Positions 1-4,590 of a stretch of DNA of 5,074 nucleotides are shown in pieces. The notes beneath the pieces were generated by a model, which had not been told where the DNA came from, searched no databases, and saw only the letters and a list, made by a program, of their open reading frames with translations. The stretch comes from JBARCX01 sp049794535. Its GTDB lineage: Bacteria > Pseudomonadota > Gammaproteobacteria > Xanthomonadales > Rhodanobacteraceae. The stretch spans positions 1 through 5,074 of the forward strand of contig JBARCX010000309.1 in NCBI GenBank assembly GCA_049794535.1, read 5' to 3'. The position numbers were made by a program, and so were the translations under genes. Within the stretch, counting starts at the first letter, position 1, and each line of letters starts with the position of its first letter.

Positions 1-212
1 ATCTCTGCCTGCTCCTTCATCAGCTCATGGAAGCGCGGCACCTTGTTCAACTGACGCGCGAGCGACAATGCCTCGTCGCGGATGTCCGGCCACGCAGCGG
101 CGAAGCGATGGGCAGCGGGGAACAGCACGTCCGCATCCAACACCGGAGGTGTCGATACGTGTGCACTGTAGATCGAGCGAAGAGCCCGAACCGAGAGATC
201 GTAGATGCCCAT
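1..212 (-). CDS. Aspartyl/asparaginyl beta-hydroxylase-like protein, N-terminal part only
   Basis: This reading frame starts at an ATG (210-212) and stays open to the left edge, giving 70 complete codons; the rest of the gene is outside the window. An in-frame TAG lies two codons upstream, so this is the first ATG available; the Shine-Dalgarno match is weak. The translation begins MGIYDLSVRALRSIYSAH, continues with VLDADVLFPAAHRFAAAWPD, and ends VPRFHELMKEQAEI. A tyrosine-rich start, an 'LFPAA.RF...W..IRDEAL' block and 'VPRFHE.M.EQA.I' just before the catalytic domain match what I remember of bacterial Asp_Arg_Hydrox proteins (Fe(II)/2-oxoglutarate dioxygenases; the family includes LpxO, which hydroxylates lipid A acyl chains). 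The iron-binding histidines and the 2-oxoglutarate-binding arginine would lie outside the window, so activity cannot be judged. The frame is very likely real; the family assignment is moderate and the substrate unknown. Confidence 0.6.
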   Translation of the reverse strand, partial: MGIYDLSVRALRSIYSAHVSTPPVLDADVLFPAAHRFAAAWPDIRDEALSLARQLNKVPRFHELMKEQAE

Positions 213-230
213 CGCCTACCCATGCGCATG

Positions 231-248
231 TCTTGAGCTGGCTCAAGA
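231..248. promoter_or_regulatory. 18-base palindrome, candidate operator for the hydroxylase gene
   Basis: The arms TCTTGAGC (231-238) and GCTCAAGA (241-248) are exact reverse complements with a two-base centre. The site ends 18 bases upstream of the hydroxylase ATG and abuts a weak candidate -10 box, a position typical of a repressor operator. I do not recognise the cognate regulator. It could also act as a short hairpin in the leader RNA. The symmetry is seen directly; the regulatory role is inferred. Confidence 0.4.
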
Positions 249-275
249 TTAAGAAATCGATATGTTTTTTGCTAA
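248..275 (-). promoter_or_regulatory. Weak candidate sigma-70 promoter for the hydroxylase gene
   Basis: On the minus strand, TTAGCA (270-275) matches 4 of 6 bases of the -35 consensus and CTTAAT (248-253) matches 4 of 6 of the -10 consensus, with a 16-base spacer. The region is locally AT-rich, unlike its surroundings. The predicted transcription start would fall inside the palindrome at 231-248. Boxes this degenerate occur often by chance. The rest of the gap up to 448, which has no gene, shows no better promoter for the plus-strand gene. Confidence 0.25.
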
Positions 276-435
276 TGCGCTAAACGTCAGCGGTTACTTT
301 GCGTTTACAGCGGGGTGCTCCCGAGCGGCCTTCGAAAATCCTTGCGTCGGGGGTATGGCCCCTAAGAGCCAGTTCTCGGCAGGGCCACTCAGGGATATTG
401 AACAGCCTCTATGCGCTACCCTTTGGCTTTTGCAT

Positions 436-440
436 GGAGG
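436..440 (+). promoter_or_regulatory. Ribosome binding site fixing the DUF218 gene start
   Basis: GGAGG stands eight bases before the ATG at 449. It decides between that ATG, an in-frame ATG at 434 that it overlaps and cannot serve, and a far-upstream TTG at 299. The protein from 449 also begins directly with a hydrophobic membrane segment, as expected for this family. Confidence 0.65.
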
Positions 441-448
441 CCGGGTTC

Positions 449-1210
449 ATGGTGTTTGAAGTTCTCATCGTTTTGCTTGTAGTGGCAGCTATCGCCCGTT
501 GGTTGAGTTGGAAGCGTTTCTCACGCGTATTGGTTGCGCTGAGCGTGGTGTTGTTTCTCGCGGTGGGCTGCGGGCCGATTCCGGCTTTGCTGCTCACCCG
601 GTTGCAGGCACCGTACGCCGTGGATGCGCCCATCACGTGGGCATCACGCAATGCCATCGTGCTGCTGGGGGCGGGCACCGTACGTGTTCCCGGTGGCGGA
701 GATATCGAGCCAAGTCCGTTCGCGTATGGTCGTATTGATCGCGCCGCTTCGCTCTATCACGCATGCAAACAAAGCGGTAATGACTGCAAGGTCGAAGTGA
801 GCGGTGGTGACGCCGTAGGCACGGGCGCCTCAGAGGCGGCAATCTATAGCGCTTATCTGCAGCAGCTTGGCGTTGACTCAGGTGATCTGTTGCAGGAGTC
901 GCACAGCATGAACACCTGGCAGAACGCACAGTTCAGTGGCCCCATTCTCAAGGCCTATGGCGCACAGCACGTATGGCTGGTGTCCTCTGGCATACATCTG
1001 CGCCGCGGCAGTTTGTATTTCACGCACTTCGGTATTGAAACAACGCCAGAGCATGCCGATTATCTGAAGGCCCAATGGTCGTGGTGGCCGCAAACCTGGA
1101 ACTTCTGGGCGGCGGACATTGCGTTGCACGAGTACATCGGTGCTGCGAGCTACCACGTTTACAACGCCATGGGCTGGAATGCCAAGCCAGTGAAGCCCGG
1201 CGCGTTGTGA
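449..1210 (+). CDS. DUF218 / YdcF-SanA-ElyC family membrane-anchored protein
   Basis: The protein is 253 residues from the ATG chosen by its GGAGG site. It has two N-terminal hydrophobic segments (about residues 2-19 and 26-49), then a soluble DUF218 domain (about 68-235), probably periplasmic. Family landmarks visible in order are a first beta strand NAIVLLGAGT (69-78), SGGD (118-121), SEA (128-130), the acidic/NTW stretch E150 to N159 ending in NTWQNA, and SSGIHLRRG (179-187), which corresponds to the usual 'TSxxHxxR' segment and keeps its His and Arg. The C-terminal tail is rich in tryptophan (WSWWPQTWNFW, 210-220), as in YdcF-like proteins whose tail packs near the membrane. Family members include SanA and ElyC, linked to envelope integrity, but the biochemical reaction is poorly defined, so I assign no specific function. 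It has no co-directional neighbour and appears monocistronic; it converges on the dehydrogenase gene. Confidence 0.87.
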   Translation: MVFEVLIVLLVVAAIARWLSWKRFSRVLVALSVVLFLAVGCGPIPALLLTRLQAPYAVDAPITWASRNAIVLLGAGTVRVPGGGDIEPSPFAYGRIDRAASLYHACKQSGNDCKVEVSGGDAVGTGASEAAIYSAYLQQLGVDSGDLLQESHSMNTWQNAQFSGPILKAYGAQHVWLVSSGIHLRRGSLYFTHFGIETTPEHADYLKAQWSWWPQTWNFWAADIALHEYIGAASYHVYNAMGWNAKPVKPGAL

Positions 1211-1214
1211 GCCA

Positions 1215-1251
1215 TGCATGGGATGACTGTCTAAAGCAGTCATCCCATGCA
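1215..1251. terminator. Perfect 15-bp hairpin between convergent genes, probable bidirectional terminator
   Basis: The arm TGCATGGGATGACTG (1215-1229) is the exact reverse complement of 1237-1251, separated by a seven-base loop. It fills most of the 47-base gap between two gene ends facing each other, so it would lie at the 3' end of both transcripts. No T-run follows on either strand, so it is not a textbook intrinsic terminator. It may instead protect mRNA 3' ends or act with Rho. The hairpin is certain; the role is inferred from position. Confidence 0.55.
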
Positions 1252-1257
1252 ATGAAC

Positions 1258-2319
1258 TTAGGCAGCCGGCTTCAGTGATGCAATATCGATCACAAAGCGG
1301 TACTTCACATCGCTCTTGAGCATGCGCTCGTAGGCGTGGTTGATGTTCTGGATATCGATCATCTCCACGTCGCACGTGATGCCATGCTCGGCACAGAAAT
1401 CCAGCATCTCCTGCGTTTCTGCGATGCCGCCGATAGCCGAGCCGGCAACGGAGCGGCGACCGAGAATCACCAGGCCAGCACTCACCGGGGGATCGATCGG
1501 CTCCAGCAGGCCAACCAGTACGTGGACGCCATTCAATGCCAGCGTCATCAGGTAAGGGTTGAGGTCATGCTGGTGCGGCACGGTGTCCAGGATGAAATCG
1601 AACTGGCCGGTCACCGCCTCCATCTGTGCGAGATCGGTGGACAGCACCACGTGATCCGCACCCAGTCGGCGAGCCTCGCTTTCCTTGCCCGGTGAACGAG
1701 TGAACAGAGTGACGTCAGCGCCCATCGCCTTGGCGAACTTCAGGCCCATATGGCCCAGGCCACCCAGGCCGATCACCGCCACCTTGCTGCCTTTGCCGAT
1801 CTTCCAGTGACGCAGTGGCGACCACGTGGTGATGCCGGCACATAGCAGTGGCGCGGCCGACTTCGGATCCAGCTTGTCCGGCACGCTGACCACAAACTTG
1901 TCGGAAACTACGATGCGCTCCGAGTAGCCGCCGAAGGTCGGCAGGCCATCGTGGCGATCCGTACCGTTATAGGTCCAGGTTGGGCCGTTGACGCAGTACT
2001 GTTCCAGGCCCTGGTTGCACGATGCGCAATGCTGGCAGGAGTCCACCATGCAGCCCACGCCTACGAGGTCGCCAGCCTTGAACTTGCTGACCTTCGCGCC
2101 GACGGAGCTGATGCGACCGATGATTTCGTGGCCCGGCACCATCGGGTAAATGCTGTTATGCCACTCGTTGCGAGCCTGGTGGATGTCGGAGTGGCAAACG
2201 CCGCAATACAGGATGTCGACCACCACGTCGTCCGGACGCGGGTCGCGGCGTTCAAAGTTGTGCGCAGCCAATGGCGTGGTAGCGGACTGGGCGGCGTAGC
2301 CACGGATAGTCAAAGCCAT
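1258..2319 (-). CDS. Zinc-dependent NAD(P)H alcohol dehydrogenase, YahK/cinnamyl alcohol dehydrogenase type
   Basis: The protein is 353 residues, the normal length for medium-chain zinc alcohol dehydrogenases, and should interconvert aldehydes and primary alcohols in the cytoplasm. The catalytic zinc ligands appear as C42 in CGVCHSD (39-45), H64 in GHE (63-65) and C160 in LLCAG. The structural zinc knuckle is C95, C98, C101 and C109. The Rossmann glycine motif GLGGLG is at 184-189. After the second strand comes TRSPGK (207-212) rather than an acidic residue; with R208 and K212 this favours NADPH, and with it aldehyde reduction, by analogy with CAD and YahK. No key residue is missing. The ATG start is supported by a good ribosome site. 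It is divergent from an AraC-family gene, which is likely to control it. The closest named relative I recognise is E. coli YahK, an NADPH-dependent aldehyde reductase; the natural substrate here is unknown. Confidence 0.95.
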   Translation of the reverse strand: MALTIRGYAAQSATTPLAAHNFERRDPRPDDVVVDILYCGVCHSDIHQARNEWHNSIYPMVPGHEIIGRISSVGAKVSKFKAGDLVGVGCMVDSCQHCASCNQGLEQYCVNGPTWTYNGTDRHDGLPTFGGYSERIVVSDKFVVSVPDKLDPKSAAPLLCAGITTWSPLRHWKIGKGSKVAVIGLGGLGHMGLKFAKAMGADVTLFTRSPGKESEARRLGADHVVLSTDLAQMEAVTGQFDFILDTVPHQHDLNPYLMTLALNGVHVLVGLLEPIDPPVSAGLVILGRRSVAGSAIGGIAETQEMLDFCAEHGITCDVEMIDIQNINHAYERMLKSDVKYRFVIDIASLKPAA

Positions 2320-2326
2320 GCGTATT

Positions 2327-2331
2327 TCCTT
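2327..2331 (-). promoter_or_regulatory. Ribosome binding site of the alcohol dehydrogenase gene
   Basis: On the minus strand, AAGGA lies seven bases upstream of the ATG at 2317-2319. It supports that start, which also gives the standard N-terminus for the family (MALTIRGYAA). Confidence 0.7.
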
Positions 2332-2353
2332 GGGTGGTCAGATAGGAGGGGCA

Positions 2354-2497
2354 ATGCAAAAAAGTATGCGTGGCGAGGTGAATGCGGCGGTAGCCGAATC
2401 CTGCGAGATCCTTGCCCGATTCTGCAAAGCTCGACCCTGCGGGCTCGCCTTGGCCTGGAGGAACAGGCAATCTTGTGCGGACGACAACGCGTACTGA
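2354..2497 (+). CDS. Possible 47-codon upstream ORF ahead of the AraC-type regulator
   Basis: An ATG at 2354 is preceded by AGGAGG (2344-2349) at a four-base spacing, the strongest ribosome-site match in this gap. The frame runs 47 codons (starts MQKSMRGEVN, ends ADDNAY) and stops at TGA 2495-2497, four bases before the ATG at 2502. The regulator ATG itself has no Shine-Dalgarno sequence at usable distance, so translation of the small ORF could hand ribosomes on by re-initiation. Against this, the peptide resembles nothing I know, contains four cysteines with no clear pattern, and needs a plus-strand promoter inside or at the very start of the dehydrogenase gene. The AGGAGG may be coincidental. 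Low confidence. Confidence 0.2.
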   Translation: MQKSMRGEVNAAVAESCEILARFCKARPCGLALAWRNRQSCADDNAY

Positions 2498-2501
2498 TTC
2501 C

Positions 2502-3440
2502 ATGAATAGCCCACTTCTGCCACATGAACACCGCTCGCACCTTGACCAGGGGCGCGAGGAATTGACAGCCATCGTTGAACGATTCGCACCCACCGAGGGC
2601 GTTCACACGACGTCCTGGGGGCCGCTCAGCTTTTTCCGTGCGGACGCTGCGGGCTCGCCCACCTGCGCGATGTACGAGCCGGGTCTGGGCCTGGCCTTAC
2701 AGGGTACTAAGCAGATCCTGCTGGGGCAGGAGCAGTTCGTGCACGAGGCGGCGTCTTATCTGGTGACCTCGGTCGATGTGCCTGTGTCGTCGAAAGTGAT
2801 GCGCGCCACGCCGCAGGAGCCCTGCCTGTGCCTGACCTTTCGCCTGGACGTGCAGCGCATCCGCGAGTTGCTTCCCGAGATAACGCCGGCGCGTGCAGCG
2901 GCCACTTCGGTGCGTGGATTGTCATTGAGTCCATTGGACGCGGGCTTGCTGGACCCGCTGCTGCGATTGGCCCGTTTGCTGGATACACCGCGCGATCTGC
3001 CTGTACTGGCACCGTTGATCGAGCGCGAGCTGATTTATCGTTTGTTGACGGGCGAGCAGGGCGCGCGGCTCGCGCAGATCGCCACGTCGGGTAGCCAGGG
3101 ACATCAGGTGTCGCGCGCGATTCAGTGGCTGCGCCAGCACTACGATCGACCGCTACGCATCGAAGAACTCGCTGCGTTGGTGAACATGAGTTCGTCGTCG
3201 CTGCATCACCACTTCCGCGACATCACGGCGATGAGTCCGCTGCAGTACCAGAAGCAGTTGCGTCTGCACGAGGCACGCCGGTTATTGCTGGCCGAACAAT
3301 GTGATGTAGCTACGGCGGCGCATCGCGTGGGTTACGAAAGCCCATCGCAATTCAGTCGCGAGTACAGCCGGCATTTCGGTGCGCCGCCATTGCGTGATGT
3401 CAGCCGCCTGCGCTTGGCGGATGCGGCGGCCGTGGCTTGA
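2502..3440 (+). CDS. AraC-family transcriptional regulator with AraC_N-type sensor domain
   Basis: From ATG 2502 the protein is 312 residues, the usual size. The N-terminal half (about 20-175) resembles the AraC_N sensor domain of YqhC-type regulators: a cupin-like stretch with GLGLALQGTKQILLG (61-75), YLVTSVDVPV (86-95) and a helical segment ending ELIYRLLTGEQG. The C-terminal AraC DNA-binding domain (about 202-300) has its first helix-turn-helix around LRIEELAALVNMSSSSLHHH (218-237) and its second around DVATAAHRVGYESPSQFSRE (268-287). The family signature is intact apart from FGAPPLRDV where FGxxPxxY is usual. An in-frame GTG at 2475 with GGAGG thirteen bases before it is an alternative start adding nine residues, and a TTG at 2412 is less likely. 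The protein is expected to bind the shared gap and to control the divergent dehydrogenase gene, probably in response to an aldehyde-type effector (inference from the YqhC-YqhD parallel). Confidence 0.92.
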   Translation: MNSPLLPHEHRSHLDQGREELTAIVERFAPTEGVHTTSWGPLSFFRADAAGSPTCAMYEPGLGLALQGTKQILLGQEQFVHEAASYLVTSVDVPVSSKVMRATPQEPCLCLTFRLDVQRIRELLPEITPARAAATSVRGLSLSPLDAGLLDPLLRLARLLDTPRDLPVLAPLIERELIYRLLTGEQGARLAQIATSGSQGHQVSRAIQWLRQHYDRPLRIEELAALVNMSSSSLHHHFRDITAMSPLQYQKQLRLHEARRLLLAEQCDVATAAHRVGYESPSQFSREYSRHFGAPPLRDVSRLRLADAAAVA

Positions 3441-3477
3441 GACTTCATGGCATCGATTTCGACTAGGCGCAGCAGCA

Positions 3478-3502
3478 ATGGGTGGATGCAGCCCCCAACC
3501 AT
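3478..3502. terminator. Imperfect hairpin between convergent regulator and methyltransferase genes
   Basis: ATGGGTGG (3478-3485) pairs with CCAACCAT (3495-3502) with one mismatch and a nine-base loop. A second, competing pairing of CTTCATGG (3443-3450) with CCATGAAG (3499-3506) shares the right arm. Neither is followed by a T-run. The 88-base gap between two convergent gene ends is where termination must occur, but the structural support is modest. Confidence 0.25.
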
Positions 3503-3528
3503 GAAGGATGAGTGACCTATAATTTCGA

Positions 3529-4365
3529 CTATACGGCCTTTGCCGTGATGGGCAGACTAAGTTGGTTCTGACGGATGATTCCCCATTGTGGATGGTTGGC
3601 ATCATGCAGCTTGATATCTGTGAAGCCTGCTTCGCCAAGCCAGCGAACCAAGTCATTGTACGAGTAAATCCTCAATTCCAAGGTTGAGCCATCACCACCG
3701 TGAAAGCAGAGATTGGAGAATTGCTGCTCCCTGCCGTCTTTCGTGATATTGACAAGAACCCGATCTGCACCTTCTCCTTCGATCCGGTAATCGTGAAGCT
3801 CCGGATAGTGCTCGATGGTGGTGTCTTGGAATCCATACGGCACTGTGAGCGCGAGGATGCCTCCAGGCTTCAACACAGCGCGCAGGTTGCCCAAAGCACG
3901 CTGGCAAGGCCCATCCACGTGCTCCAGAACATCGGAACTGACGACGAAGTCGTATCGGCCCATGTAATGCTGAGCAGGTGAGCGGATATCCAATGTTGGC
4001 TGGGTGTGGAAGAAAGTGTTGGTGTAATCGAATGAGCGATGCAGCGCGTTTGCATACACGCCTGCATCGCTCATTCCAAGCCCTTTGATGCACTTGCGTT
4101 TCGGGATTCGCTCAAGCACACGAATTTGGCGGTCACCGTCGAGTTCGGATTGCAGGGCTGCCATAAGTGCACGAAAGCGCAATGTCGAGCCGCAAACGGT
4201 ACAACTACGAGTCTCTCGCTCCGATAGCACCTCGCGGGAAGCTTTAAGACGGAAGCCGCAGATGTTGCAAGCGGGTTTTTCGATAGTCGGTGCCTTCAAC
4301 GGAAAGGCATGGGCACGAATTGATAGCTCTGCTTGTCGAGCAAGACGTCGAACGGTGGCGTACAT
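3529..4365 (-). CDS. SAM-dependent methyltransferase with N-terminal zinc ribbon
   Basis: From the ATG at 4363-4365 the protein is 278 residues. A four-cysteine knuckle (C33, C36, C55, C58; CNICG then CTVCG) precedes a class I methyltransferase fold. Visible blocks are YDFVVSSDVLEHV (138-150, the motif II/DVLEHV segment), LKPGG (165-169) and LTVPYG (173-178); the end, QLSLPITAKAV, resembles that of related enzymes. The glycine-rich motif I is degenerate: RVLERIPKRKC stands where 'VLDxGxGxG' is expected, with GLGMSD slightly downstream. The segment DYTNTFFHTQPTLDI (113-127) recalls zinc-ribbon methyltransferases found in surface-glycan loci, so a sugar or glycolipid acceptor is possible but unproven. 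The frame is open further upstream to an ATG at 4464 (311 residues), but that start lacks a ribosome site and the added codons include several rare ones (TTA, ATA, AGG). The gene is near 50% GC by hand count of 3601-3840, against about 65% for its neighbours, which suggests transfer. Confidence 0.85.
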   Translation of the reverse strand: MYATVRRLARQAELSIRAHAFPLKAPTIEKPACNICGFRLKASREVLSERETRSCTVCGSTLRFRALMAALQSELDGDRQIRVLERIPKRKCIKGLGMSDAGVYANALHRSFDYTNTFFHTQPTLDIRSPAQHYMGRYDFVVSSDVLEHVDGPCQRALGNLRAVLKPGGILALTVPYGFQDTTIEHYPELHDYRIEGEGADRVLVNITKDGREQQFSNLCFHGGDGSTLELRIYSYNDLVRWLGEAGFTDIKLHDANHPQWGIIRQNQLSLPITAKAV

Positions 4366-4370
4366 GCGAA

Positions 4371-4375
4371 CTCCC
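4371..4375 (-). promoter_or_regulatory. Ribosome binding site favouring the shorter methyltransferase start
   Basis: On the minus strand, GGGAG lies five bases upstream of the ATG at 4363-4365. The alternative ATG at 4462-4464 is preceded by no comparable purine-rich site, so the shorter product is preferred. Confidence 0.5.
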
Positions 4376-4441
4376 GGTAAAGGACTTGATGAGCTTAACT
4401 TGCCGCAAGCCCTTCGTATCAGTTCAGCCGGTTTCTGATCA

Positions 4442-4469
4442 ATTAAACTCCACTCAATCCCCATTTAAG
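4442..4469 (-). promoter_or_regulatory. Candidate promoter of the methyltransferase gene
   Basis: On the minus strand, TTTAAT (4442-4447) matches the -10 consensus at 5 of 6 positions. CTTAAA (4464-4469) sits 16 bases upstream as a poor -35 with 3 of 6 matches. Transcription would then start near 4435, inside the longer reading frame, which agrees with translation from 4365. A poor -35 with repeats immediately upstream is the pattern of an activator-dependent promoter. This is inference from short motifs. Confidence 0.35.
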
Positions 4470-4516
4470 GCCAGCCCAAACCACGTGAGCCAGATACCAA
4501 ACCACGTGCGGCCTTA
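4466..4516. repeat. Direct repeat pair inside a short inverted repeat, candidate activator site
   Basis: CCAAACCACGTG occurs at 4476-4487 and again, identically, at 4497-4508, a period of 21 bases (two helical turns). The pair is bracketed by TAAGGCC (4466-4472) and GGCCTTA (4510-4516), exact reverse complements. Each direct copy ends in the palindrome CACGTG. Two sites on one face of the helix, upstream of a promoter with a weak -35, suggest cooperative binding of an activator. I do not recognise the protein. The repeats are seen directly; the function is inferred. Confidence 0.5.
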
Positions 4517-4540
4517 CACTCAAACCTTACTGCGATCCCG

Positions 4541-4579
4541 AACCCTCACCCCAGCCCCTCTCACAATGCGAGAGGGGCT
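4541..4579. repeat. Intergenic hairpin repeat of Xanthomonadales type, likely terminator of the aldehyde dehydrogenase gene
   Basis: The sequence AACCCTCACC leads into AGCCCCTCTC (4553-4562), which pairs perfectly over 10 bp with GAGAGGGGCT (4570-4579) across a seven-base loop. The lead-in and stem match, from memory, a repeat scattered between genes in Xanthomonas and relatives, often with a longer stem. It starts 11 bases past the stop codon of the minus-strand aldehyde dehydrogenase, so it can end or protect that transcript. No T-run follows. The hairpin is certain; membership of the repeat family should be confirmed by counting copies in the genome. Confidence 0.6.
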
Positions 4580-4590
4580 ACATATCGCAA

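Larger units (their letters stand above)
2320..2501. promoter_or_regulatory. Shared control region of the divergent dehydrogenase and AraC-type regulator genes
   Basis: This 182-base gap separates two divergently read start codons and should hold the promoters of both genes and the binding sites of the AraC-type protein. For the dehydrogenase, the best -10 I see is CATACT on the minus strand (2363-2368, 4 of 6 matches), which would give a leader of about 37 bases. It has no good -35, as is common for promoters that depend on an AraC-type activator. I found no convincing direct or inverted repeat for the regulator. Existence of a shared control region is strongly implied by gene order; the individual boxes are weak. 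Confidence 0.5.

Noticed and set aside
262..459. A 65-codon plus-strand frame before the DUF218 gene
   Set aside because: There is no ribosome site at its ATG, no similarity is apparent, and it overlaps the real start at 449 in another frame.
560..571. AVGC in the DUF218 protein as a lipoprotein signal
   Set aside because: The cysteine lies in the second hydrophobic segment at residue 41, after a separate first membrane helix, and the usual Leu at -3 is absent. A two-helix anchor fits better.
878..1375. A 165-codon minus-strand frame across the convergent gap
   Set aside because: It overlaps the well-supported DUF218 gene and the dehydrogenase 3' end in the wrong frames, runs through the hairpin, and shows no recognisable domain.
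1951..2505. A 184-codon plus-strand frame crossing the dehydrogenase start and the divergent gap
   Set aside because: It is antisense to a clear zinc dehydrogenase over most of its length, has low-complexity Ala/Val/Asp-rich content with no motifs, and is explained as a shadow of GC-rich codon bias.
2437..2659. CTGCGGGCTCGCC occurring at 2437-2449 and 2647-2659
   Set aside because: There are two copies only, one inside coding sequence, and both are made of common GC-rich codons. The second is fully explained by the protein it encodes, so duplication is not needed.
3518..3523. A perfect TATAAT on the plus strand between the regulator and methyltransferase genes
   Set aside because: The hexamer 17 bases upstream is CCAACC, with no resemblance to a -35, and the transcript would only run antisense into the methyltransferase gene. 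An isolated TATAAT in an AT-richer gap is likely chance.
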